A DNA stretch of 52,288 nt from Actinomortierella ambigua (taxonomy: Eukaryota; Mortierellomycota; Mortierellomycetes; Mortierellales; Mortierellaceae): assembly GCA_016098155.1 (NCBI GenBank), contig JAAAJB010000218.1:1-52288 (forward strand), given 5' to 3'. Position 1 is the stretch's first letter, and each line of letters starts with the position of its first letter. Position numbers and translations under genes: made by a program. Of this stretch, positions 37,261-47,862 are shown piece after piece. The notes under the pieces are model-generated. The model was not told the origin of the DNA. It saw only the letters and a list, made by a program, of their open reading frames with translations, and ran no database searches.

Positions 37261-40200
37261 TTAACAGATAGTAAGGACCCAAGGACGCTCGCCCTCCTTG
37301 CCAGTGAGACGAGACGACTCGGCGATCGAGTCGCCGACAAGCATACGAATCTTCTCGGGCGTGGCAGGCAGCGACATATGGAAGGTGCCCGGGTGGCCGT
37401 TCTCGATACGAGCATACCGCAGGGCGTCACGGATGGCAAACATGACGGACGAGCCCAAGAACAGAGGAGGCTCGCCCACACCCTTGGACTTGTAAATCGT
37501 CTTGACCGAGTCATGCGTCACATCCTCAAAGAACGAAATGTTAAACTCTTGAGGAATGCACTGGAAGCCCGGGATCTTGTAGCTGCCGGGTCCCTGCGTG
37601 AACAACCGACCGTTCGAGAAGTACAGCGACTCCTCCGTCGTCGACCATCCCATGCCCTGCACAAACGCGCCCTCGATCTGACCAATGTCGATCGAGGGGT
37701 TGATCGACCGTCCGAGATCCATGCTCACATCCGAGCGCAGCACCGTGTGGCTGCCCGTCAGAAGATCGACCTCGACCTCGGAGATGGCAGCTCCCATCGT
37801 AAAGTAGAAGAACAGCTGACCCTTGTTCTCGCCCCACTTGTACGACAGGTCAGGCACCTTGTAGAAGCCGTTCGCCGACAGGTTCACACGGTCAAAGTAC
37901 GCCTGGTGGACAATGTCCTTCCAGGCCAGGCCCTTGGCACGGTAAGGGGCCAGGCGTGCGTTGATCTGGTCGCACGCGTCCTTAACCGCCATACCGTTCA
38001 GATCCGAAGAGGCCGAGGCAGCCGTAGGCGAGGCGTTGGCCACCTTGTCCGTGGCCGTCTCGACAATGTGGATCATCTCCATGGGGATCTTCAGGCCCTC
38101 AGCACAGACTTGGATCATCTTTGTGTGCAGACCCTGACCCATCTCGACACCACCGTGCGACAGCAGCACCGAGCCATCGTGGTAGATGTGGATCAGCGAA
38201 CCAGCCTGGTTGAGATGCAGGGCCGTGAACGAGATACCGTACTTGGTCGGCAGGAGGGCCATACCGCGCTTGCGCCACTTGGACTGCTTGTTGAACTCAT
38301 CGATGGCCTTGCGGCGCTCATCGTAGTTGGCCTTGCTCTTGAGCTGGTAGTAGCCCTTGGGCAAATGCCAGTCCTTGAGCTCCTGGTTGAAGTGCGTGCG
38401 ATCGCCCTCCTTGTAAAAGTTCATCTCACGGAACTGCTCCACCGGCACACCAATTTGCTCCGCAATCTCCGTCATGTACATCTCGGCAATCACGTTCGCC
38501 TGCGGGCCACCAAAGCCTCGGAAGGCCGTGTTCGAGTGGATGTTGGTACGGCAGCAGCGGCCGATGGCGCGCACGTTCGGGATAAAGTACACATTGTCAA
38601 TATGGCCCAGCGCACGCTCCATGACGGCCACGGACAGATCCGACGACCAACCGGCGTTGATGTACAGCTCCGTGTCCAAGGCCACCAACTTGTTGTTCTC
38701 GTCCAGACCAACCTTCCATTTGCCCATGAAGGGGTTGCGCTGGCCCGAGATTGTCATGTCCTCGTTACGGTCGAGCATGCATCGGACGGGGCGGCGCATC
38801 CGGTACGAGGCCACCGTCATGACACACGACAACGGAATCGTACGCGACTCCTTGCCACCAAAGCCACCACCCAGACGCTTGACACGGCAGTTGACCTTGT
38901 TGGCTTGGATGCCCATGCACTCGGCAACCACAGCCTGGGTCTCGTTTGCGTTCTGGGTCGACGCAAAGAGCTCGACCTCGTCAAACTCGCCCTTGTAGTT
39001 GCACAGCACGGCCTGAGTCTCGAGATAGAACTGCTCCTGGCCACCGAGATGGCTCACGCCCTCAAAGACCTTGGCACAGGTCTTGAACGCCGCATCGACA
39101 TCGCCCTTGATGATCGACTTGGTCATGGGGATGTAAGAATCAGCAGCAATGGCCTCATCAATGGTCACAATCACGGGCAGGTCCTCGTACTCAATCTTGA
39201 CCATGCGTGCACCTTCCTGCGCAATCGCCTGCGAGTCGCCGACAATCACACCAATGATCTGGCCCACGTGATGGACCTCCTCCGTCGCAAACAGCTCCTC
39301 ATCCCTGAAGATGGTCGCGCCCCAGACATTGTTGCCGGGCACGTCCTTGTGGCTGATAAAGCCACGAACACCGGGGTGCTCAAGCGCAGCGCTGGGGTCG
39401 ACGCTCAGGAGCTTGGCATGGCCCTTGGACGACATGACCAACGCACCATACAACTCGTTGTGCAGCTTGGGCATATCATCCACATACATGGCCTCGCCCG
39501 TGACCTGCTTCATCGCCGCAACATGGGCAACCGACTTGTTGACAATCTCAGTCTCGGCCCACTGGGTTGTGCCGTGGTCATTCTGCGATCCCTTGGAGAC
39601 GCCGCGATGGATCTCCTGGGTCAACATCGACAGATCACCATGGCTGTGCGCCACCTTGACCTGTTGCTTCTCAATAATGTCCCACCAAAACCGGACAAAG
39701 AACGACTTGGCCAGCGTCCGACGGTACTCGGGCATGCCACCGGGCGTCGACACGCTCATCGGCAGATCGGCATCGAGCATCTCCAGGGCCTTTTCCAGCA
39801 CGGCCGCATCACCCCAGGTCTTGCCGCGCAGGTACTCGGACGTCTTCTTGGCCTGGCACGTAAACGCCGCCATACCACCGTAGCCAAAGTTGATCTCGGT
39901 CACCTTGAGCGCATCGTCCAGCTGAGCGCGGATCGCGGCCGTGACGATCGCGATATCGTCATCCTTGCGCTTCGCCTGCTTGAAGGCACGGATGTACTCA
40001 CCCTTTTGGGTGAAAGGAATGTGGATCTGCGTCAGAATGTCTGTCGCTGGGTTCAGCGCCGTCTTGCGGTAGCCAATAAAGAAGTCGGTCGCGGGAACGA
40101 CACGCGAGCCCGCAATGTTGATCTCTTGGTCCGATGACGATAGAATGTGGAAATCCGCACCCGAGGCCACAAAGACGGGGTTCAGATCCGAGATGGGGGA

Positions 40201-41763
40201 CGCCGTCGCCACGTTTCCGGCGACCGAGGCCGTGTTGCGGATCTGGTTGCTTGCAAAGTACTTGCTGTTATCGAGCAAGGCATGGACGACGTGGGTCTTG
40301 TCGGCAGGGAAGGTCTTCAAGGCGTCCTCGAGCGCCTTGCGGAAGTTGGCGACGGTGACGTTGGCGCCGATGGTGATGCCATCCTCGTTGATCTCGATAC
40401 CCTGCAGCTCCACGACGTCATGGAGGTACACATAGGGCGAGTACTCCATGTACTTGAACTTTGTCTCGACACCAATCTCAGTGTTACCTCCGACAAACTT
40501 GGCGTTGGGGAAAGCAGCCTTGATCTGGAGCACCTGTGCCAGAGTCGTGGGGCGGAACCATTGAGCCTTGCGACCCTTGAAATGCAAAGGCTCGGTGGCC
40601 TTCTTCATCAGGCGAGGAGGGAAAATCAGCTCCTGGGTCGGGTCATAGGTCTTGAACTCGACCGAGGGGAAACGCACAGAGCTCTCCTGCGGGATAGTCG
40701 ATTCGAGCTTCTTGCGATCCATGCAGCAGCCGCCGTCCTTGCCAGCACCACCGCAGCATCCGCCGCCTTCGCCCTTGTTGTTGGCGACCTGGAGAACCTT
40801 GAGGCTGTTGGGGATCGCGAACGACTTTGCGGCATCCAGAATGGGGCGATAGCCCGTGCAACGGCAAAGGTTGCCATCAAAGGATTCTTCGACCTCGTGT
40901 TCCGTGGGCGAGTTGTTGTTGCGGAGGAGGGCATACAGCGACATGGCGATACCAGGCGTACAGAAACCACACTGCGAGCTACATGTTTTTTGTGGAAAAA
41001 ACGAGGAAGAGAAAGGAGAGGGCAGGCAGGGGTGCGTGAGTACATTTTTTCCCTTACATTTGACACAAGGGACGTTCGAATCATGACACAATAAAAGCGC
41101 ATAGATGTTCATAAAAACAAACACTTACCCATAGCAGAGAGCAATACGTTCCTGGACAGGGTGTGGGTTCTTATGGTTGCCAAGGCCCTCGATGGTGATG
41201 ACATGCTTGCCATCGACCGAGCAGAGAGGGGTCAGACAGGCGTTGACATTCAGATGGCTAGAAAGACAGAGATAACGGACTTCAGTTAGCTCGGCTCCAC
41301 TTTTTTTTTTCCGTCCTCACTGGTGGGAATAATGTGGGGAAACACTAAAAAAAAAATAATGCGGGGCTTGTTTCCAGAGCGGCCAAACATTGAACGTAGA
41401 CAAGTGAATGAGAGCAATTACCGAATATGCTTGGTGACCTTGTCATAAGAGGAGACCATGACCGTGCAGGCACCTGGCATGAAGATGAAGAGGAAAGGGG
41501 ACACAGGCATGAATGAACATGAATTGAGGCAGCAATGGGAGTTACATGTCGAGTGAGACAGACAATGGAGGACAGCAATTTAAACACATACCACAAGCAC
41601 CCTCAGCACAGCCAAGCTTGGTGCCAGTGAGACCGATCGAGCGGACATATTGCAGCAGAGTGGTATCGGGATCCGGGTTCTCGATGATGATCTCTGTGCC
41701 GTTGAGGTAGAAGTGGAGCTTGTTGGAGAAGTCTCCATAGGAGAACGTCGAGGTGGAAGCCAT
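37261..41763 (-). CDS. xdh: Xanthine dehydrogenase (1356 aa)
   Basis: Four exons, 41763-41592, 41473-41422, 41257-41129 and 40978-37261, give 1357 codons, the usual family length. It oxidises hypoxanthine to xanthine and urate with NAD in purine catabolism. The first [2Fe-2S] cluster has C52, C57, C60 and C82 ([18 protein letters not shown]), the second SQCGFC and [10 protein letters not shown] Gly/Cys-rich linker ([15 protein letters not shown]) follows, then the FAD domain ([10 protein letters not shown], about 230-430) and the molybdopterin domains (about 590-1330) with [27 protein letters not shown] and KGVGEPP holding the catalytic Glu. All cofactor motifs are intact, so the enzyme should be active. 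The first three exons are short, then one 3.7-kb exon. Whether it works as dehydrogenase or oxidase cannot be told from sequence alone. Confidence 0.97.
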
Positions 41764-41909
41764 TGCGGAAGAGGAGGAGGGTATATGCCTGATGTTATTT
41801 GATAGAGAGAAGTAGTCGTAAAGAATCTCCGAACGAGGATGAAGGTGTTGTGTGTTACAGGAGTTTATATGTACAGAGGGGGGAAGGGAGTGAGAAGCAA
41901 ATCCGAGAA

Positions 41910-41910
<1 letters not shown>

Positions 41911-41936
<26 letters not shown>
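41911..41936. repeat. (TG)13 microsatellite
   Basis: Thirteen uninterrupted TG units, about 150 bp upstream of the xanthine dehydrogenase start codon. Confidence 0.95.
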
Positions 41937-41940
<4 letters not shown>

Positions 41941-42372
41941 AATGAACAGGGAGTGAAGGGTAGAGTGGAGTGGGATGAAGGATGCTGGTGATGACAGAAA
42001 AGAAGAAGAAGAAGAAGAAAAACAACAAAAAAAAGGGAAGACAGAGAACAAGATCCGCCCTTTAAAAGGCGTGGGAGGCCAAAAGGCGGGGGTGGGTGGG
42101 GTTCCTGCATTAAAGAGTATGTACACTTTGCTTCCTCATGCAATCGCCGAGCCAGCCATAATCAACACCCACTTTTGTCGCTTCTCTCTTCAAGGTTTGG
42201 TCGGAAATTCAGTTCCCTATAAAGAATGCGAGATAAAAAAAAGTGGGTGTACGTATGTACAGTACAACTACATGCCTCATGGTGAAGGGTATCGGCAGTC
42301 GAAGGAGCACCAAGATGGGTTGGCACTCTCCATTCTGTTCAACACATAACCCACTTGCCCATACACACACAC

Positions 42373-42408
42373 ACTCTCTCTCTCTCCCTCTCTCTCCCTC
42401 TCTCTCTT

Positions 42409-42444
<36 letters not shown>
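42373..42444. repeat. Imperfect (CT)n microsatellite
   Basis: Seventy-two bases of CT units broken by a few CCC and TTT interruptions, in the spacer upstream of xanthine dehydrogenase. Confidence 0.92.
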
Positions 42445-42446
<2 letters not shown>

Positions 42447-43679
42447 CGGCATTGCTGCTTGTACCCGTGTTGTTGGGCCCACTCCCTCCGAAAAAAAAAA
42501 AAATGCGGCCAAGTTTTCCACTTGCTTCGCGAAGGGGGGTGACCTCATTATTCGGGGACCCATCACCTCCGCCTCCATTGGACTACCTCGCCCGTCGCCT
42601 CCTGTCATCTGGCACACACACACACCGTGGAGTTCCACTCCCTGTAATTATGTTGGATCAGCCCTACCCCAGTCCTCACTGCCATTTGTCCCGTTTCTCA
42701 GAGAGCTGCCAGAGAGCTGATAAAGAGCAAGTGAGAACGAGAGAGCGAGAGAGACAGACAGCAGCTGCAGAGAGAGAGGTGAAAGAGGAGAAAGGGGAGG
42801 GGGAAGAGCTCCTTTGATTCTGGCCAATCACCGTCTGTGCGACCATGTATGTCACCCGCTTCTTCCCGCCGACGAATCATTCTTCGCCATAGTCCCGTTG
42901 ACAATGTACACTTTTGCCTGGGTCATTCATTCTTCGAGAAATCCAAGGACCGGAGGATGGTGCTGTCAAACGGGAGAGGGATATGAGGTCAACGGGCGAC
43001 AGCTTCCTCTTTTGGCACTGTCTCCACTTTTTTTTCTTACACTCTCCATCCTTCTCGTCACGCCTTTCCTTACCGTGGTCGTGGATGACAATGATGCCAC
43101 TACGCCTTTCACGGCTGCCTCGACTGACATACGCCAATCCAAGTGCCTACTTTTGTCCTGCTCGAAAAAAGAATAATCTCTCTCTCTCTCTCTCTCTCTC
43201 CTCATAAAACAGCCCCTCCCCTCGGACTGCGATCATCCTTGTCCTTCTGGCAAACAAGCCTGCCTGTTTGGCGTCGTCTTTGTCCTGCTGGTCCCACCGC
43301 CCTATTCGCCAAACTCAAGTTCTCCACAAAGCAAGTTTCATGTATCCTCCGGGGTTGTTTATGTCTAATCATGACAAACAATTCCCCCCTCCCCTCCCCT
43401 CCCCACTGCCCACGGATATCGGATCTCATTATCTCAATAAAATCAGAGACAGAGAGAGAGAGGGAAGGAGGGAGGGGGGGAGAGCGGTGTCTCGAGCAGG
43501 GACCCGCACGAGCCTGTGTGTCAGAGTAAAGCATGCACGTTTCTGATGCAAAAAGTCCGGGGTGCCAGACATAAAAAAAATAACAAAGAGATACTACAGT
43601 GAGAAAAACGTGGAGTGCGAGAGCTACTCTCTCTTTTACTCTGGTCTTGTTGATTGAAAAAAAAAAAAAAACATCTTGA

Positions 43680-44819
43680 CTACCGCTTCTTGCGCTTCAA
43701 CTCCTTTTCCGCCTTGTGGCGTTCGCCAATCCGATCGGCTTCGGCGGAGATGAGCTCGTGCTGTATTAGTAGTAAAAAGTTGGTTGCGTAGGCGAACCCA
43801 GTAAAAATATCAAGAAATGATGAGTACCTCGCCTGGGGTAGCCGTTCATTTGTTTCCTAGACCCGACTGGAGATGCAAAAGCATCCTGTATCATACCAAG
43901 CTCTCGTTTCTTCGGGAAACCAACTTGATGTCGTCCATGGAAACAGTAGAGCGCTTGGCATGTCTATAACAGCCCATTCAGAGAGCAAATAAACCCAGAA
44001 AACATGAACAAATTATTCACCACAAGGATAGACACAGGACTCTTTCACGCCAAAGGAAGAAAGAGATGACGAGACTCAAGGGAAAGGATGTTTAGTGAAA
44101 AAAAGAAACATTGTGCATAGAGTGTATACAAAACTTACTTGGCAAAGTTCTCTACATCACAGCCAAGAGATTCTATTCACATCTCCTCTCCGGTATTGGG
44201 GAAAATAGAAAGATAGATAGAGAGGAACAAGTGTCAGGACTTGACAATAGGATTAAAGTGGAGAGCTAGGCGTGCCCCTTTCCTTACTTTCTGTCCGCGT
44301 ACGTGAAAGACCAGGAGCAAGAGGATGAAAAAGGTGGGGAGATCTTTTCGGCCACATCTTACCTGCTTGTCTAAAAACAATCTCGGAAAGAGACGCAATC
44401 AATTGTGGGGTCACCGTAACGTTCAGCTGGGGTGCTAGTGATTTTGTTTGTCATCCGCGATGGTGTCGAAAGGAGTGCGGAGAAGGTCAACCAAATAATA
44501 CCAACAAAAAAACAAAAAAGATGGAGACTTTTCGTACACATGATATGGTCTCCCCTTTACCTTGAGACTCGCAAATCTCTCCAACAGTATACCATATGGC
44601 AGCTTGAAGCCTCTTTTTGTAGCCATGAAAAGATATTGAAAAGATAACAAAGAGTCGTCGCGGATATAAGAATTGCTTTCTCAACTATCCTCTGAATGTT
44701 CCCATCCTTTCGAGGGAACTCAACTTCATTGCGCATTAGCATCGGGTCTCATTCGTCCATCAAAGTCTCCTGGCCGATGGTCGTACCTCGCGTATGGCTT
44801 CATTGCTAGTGTCATTCAT
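43680..44819 (-). CDS. mhf1: CENP-S/MHF1 histone-fold protein (112 aa)
   Basis: Six short exons: 44819-44787, 44612-44561, 44434-44363, 44172-44139, 43963-43897 and 43760-43680, total 113 codons with consistent phases. The protein reads MNDTSNEAIRE, RLQAAIWYTVGEICESQ, VTPQLIASLSEIVFRQAE, LGCDVENFAKHAKRS and VSMDDIKLVSRRNESL, then a Lys/Arg-rich tail ending ELKRKKR. These match the CENP-S pattern (RLKAAVHYTVG, ISELTFRQ, FAKHA-RST, DVKLLARRN) across the whole histone fold. CENP-S pairs with CENP-X; the dimer acts in the inner kinetochore and as MHF with FANCM at stalled forks. CENP-X is not in the window. The first exon (11 codons) and its acceptor after an A-run are the least certain part. The gene lies just downstream of the aminopeptidase gene on the same strand. 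Confidence 0.88.
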
Positions 44820-44965
44820 TGTCGTCAACGTGTCCACACTCACCCAAAACGCGCCCCCGAAACCAACACCTTCAAAAAGGCTTCAATCTCCATACCTCGG
44901 AGTCTAAGCCACGACTTTTAAACAGAATGCTCTATACAGCTGCTATAGCTATCTTTTTGTTTTTT

Positions 44966-47670
44966 TCAGTCCACAGTCAGACGAGCGTCGATCGAGGCAA
45001 AATCTTCATAGAAGGCCTCGAAGAGCTTGATCGCATGGCGAACATCCTCGGTACCGCAAACCTCACGGATCGAGTGCATGCTGAGCTGAGGGTTGCCAAC
45101 ATCTAGATGTGTGAAAAAGGAGAAAGCAATATATGAGTAACCACTCATCAAAACCGTTTCAACCAAGCTCAAATGGCATGCAGTGTTGTATAGCTCTAGT
45201 TCCTTTTAACATACCGACGGTACGGAGACCAAGCTTGCCCGACAGCATGGGACCGATAGTGGAACCGCAGGGGCTATCATTGCGGACGACAAAGTCCTGA
45301 AGAGGAACCTTGTACTTCTTGGCAGCCTCGCGGAGGACAACCGTAGTAACAGCAGTGGTGGCATAGCGCTATAACAAGGGGAGGGGGGGGTGCAAAAATA
45401 AAGTAAAATAAGAGAGCAAAGGGAATGTTAGTGATGTGTCGTACATTCTCCGCAAACACAGTATGGTTGCTGCCAGTTTGAGTCGTCATTAAGTTCGCGT
45501 ACCTGGTTCGCATTGATCTTGATGACAACACCCTTGTGCATCTGAGGACGGTGCCCCTCATCATGCTTCTCAAAGTAGTTGGGATGCACTGCGTGGGCCA
45601 TGTCTGCGCTGATCAAGTAGCTCTTGGGGAGGGACTCGAGGTAGGCAGTCTATGATGAACATGAACCATTCGTAGCAAACTCATCAGTACTCGTCCTCCC
45701 GACCCCAAGCAAATGAAACATCGAAAGCGAATCCTCAAGAAAAAAACAACTTTTAGAATGTAGGGATGTATGGCATTTACCAAGTTGTTGTTGGGCTCGC
45801 CGTCGTAAGTGGCACGGCTGAGACGCTCGAATGTGCCGGGAAGGAGGTTCGAGTCGGCACCATGAGCGGTAAGTGAGCCAACCTCCTCGTTGTCAAACAG
45901 AGCCACAACACGGATGTTTGGGTCCTTGGCGAGAGAGCTGGGATCCTTGAGACTTTTGGTCAGCGCCTCGATCGAGCAGTACGACATCATCAAATTATCC
46001 AAGCGGGCGGAGAAAATGAACTCATTGAAGGCACCGCCAATTGCTGCCTGCTGGGTGTCAAAAAGACAGAGCTCAAAGTCCATAATCTCCTCAGCTAAAA
46101 ACAGTCAATCATTGCGATCAGTTAGTGACAACTGTATGATTCGAAATTCTCAGCTCAGTCAGACAAGAGGCTGTTTATCCACATAAAACACTTACCAGTA
46201 ACGTTCATCTCGGCAGCAAGAAGGTGCAACAAGATAGGGTGATGCTTGTCCATGGTAGTCTCAGTCGAGGCCTCGGCGTCGTTCTTAGGAGGAGCAGCAC
46301 CATTCAAGCTGCGATTATTGATCGGTAAACGATGTTAGAAACAGCGCATAGCAACATTGTTCTAAAGTGTAGGTCTTCACAGCTTGAAGGAAATGCCCTA
46401 CCTCTTGGTGATCGTAGCCAACATGGGCTGCAAGTGAGTTTCGTGGTTGAACTTGAAACCATCGGTATTGGGCGAGCGGTCCAAGTGGATAGCAAGGGTG
46501 GGGACGCGCAGAATGGGGCTAAAATAAATATAGGAAGCGTTGGGTACATGGCAGAACTAGGAGGTCAATGCCAAAATAACACACCATCAAGCGCCAACAC
46601 CATCATATACAGCATGAATGGGAAGCATACCGATCGATGCGGACAAGGCGGTTCTCCAGCTTGCCGTCAGCAGTCTGCACGAGAACGCGACCGGCAACAC
46701 TGAGATCGCGGTCAAACCAAGTGTGCCTGGATTTGCGGGAAGGGAAAAAAACAAGAAGATCAATTGCCGCCCCTGAAATTGTGGTTCAGGAGTGAGAACA
46801 GTGTGCCCTCTCTTCTCGCTCACTCACCAGAGTCCACCGCCGTAAAGCTGAACGCCAACTTGCAAGTAGCCAGTCTTTTCCCTCTTGGAAACAGGCTTGA
46901 CCTAGAAGGGCAATAAAGTATGACGGGGAATGAGCTAGTATTCCGGAGGCTTACTGCGTAAAAGTGGGTACTTCAGGTCATGACTCTACCTTTAAGCAAG
47001 GAGAGTCCGTGTGAGCACCAATGGCAGCAAAACCGTTGCCGGGCTTGTACTTGCCGCCGACGGCAAAGGCAACAATGGATGACTTGTTGCGGGTAAAGTA
47101 GTATTTGCCGTTGCGTCTCAGATTATCCCAGCTGTCCTTCTCTTTAATCTCCTCAAAGCCAGCCTTGCGGAGACGGAGTGCGGCTTGCTCCGTTGCGTGG
47201 AAAGGAGACTGGGCCTGGTTGACAAAGGTCAAAAAGTCTTTAGCTTCGGCAGGGGCGGCGTGAATCTCAGTCTTGAAAGATAGGGGCATGGATGAAGTGG
47301 CGACATTAGACCGGGAAACGGACGAAGCAGTATCCGGTGGCGAAGAGTCCGAAGCAAATGAACGCGTTTTAGTGAGCGGAATTGCAGTCATGGGAAGCGC
47401 ATGGCGTCGTGAAGGGGAGCGGGCAAATATAGACGGACAAGCATGATTGGTGCGGCAAGCAGAGGAAGAGAATGGAGACAGATTAACTACAGGGTTCGTC
47501 AACGACGATGATGTAGGAGTGGGAAAATGTGCACAATTCTGGCTATTACGCGCGAACGATAGCATAGCAACCCTCTTCTGGGCGGCAAAACGCACGTCCC
47601 TACACCGCAGTCGATTATGCCTGCTGACAATAGTGAGAGGATGAAAAGCAATACTACGAGTCATTACCAT
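44966..47670 (-). CDS. Aspartyl aminopeptidase, M18 family, with long N-terminal extension (610 aa)
   Basis: Nine exons, 47670-46990, 46901-46828, 46726-46631, 46518-46402, 46308-46196, 46094-45781, 45649-45503, 45368-45215 and 45102-44966, total 611 codons. It removes N-terminal Asp or Glu using two zinc ions, as in mammalian DNPEP and yeast Ape4. Metal and catalytic motifs are intact: [27 protein letters not shown] and SMHSIRE. Family proteins are about 475-515 aa; here some 140 residues precede the usual start ([18 protein letters not shown]). This extension is rich in Arg, Ser and Ala with few acidic residues ([12 protein letters not shown]), as in a mitochondrial presequence, and contains later in-frame Met codons that could start a cytosolic form. 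An ATG at 47808 is also in frame but lies only 55 bp from the upstream gene's stop. Confidence 0.93.
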
Positions 47671-47862
47671 GGTTGGAATGATGATGTGTATTGAGAGATG
47701 AGAAACAAAAAGATAAAGGAGTATTTTTTTTTTTTGTGGTGCAAAGAACACTTCCAAACTTGGTTGCAATTTCGTTCCCACGGACAGAGAGCGTACCGAA
47801 TGCACCATTATTGCGCCCAGTGCCCTGGACTGAGGTACATTCTATGGGGTACCGATCTGACT

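Larger units (their letters stand above)
41764..43679. other. Intergenic region, 1.9 kb, microsatellites only
   Basis: Holds the upstream region of the xanthine dehydrogenase gene: a (GT)13 run at 41911-41936, a GAA/AAG-rich stretch near 42000-42020, a near-palindrome at 42056-42071 and a long imperfect (CT)n at 42373-42444. A second CT tract lies at 43179-43200. Open frames are translations of these repeats, and no gene is supported. Confidence 0.6.

Noticed and set aside
37222..40137. 971-codon plus-strand frame across the xanthine dehydrogenase exon
   Set aside because: It is the antisense shadow of a clear enzyme. Its Arg/His/Leu-rich sequence reflects codon bias of the real gene.
43202..43546. 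Open frames at 43.2-43.5 kb as a small gene
   Set aside because: Low-complexity Arg/Gly/Ser translation on both strands, no splice signals that extend it, and no domain.
47671..47808. Upstream ATG at 47808 as the aminopeptidase start
   Set aside because: It lies only 55 bp from the PMT4 stop and would add a hydrophobic run unlike the family. The ATG at 47670 already gives a full protein.
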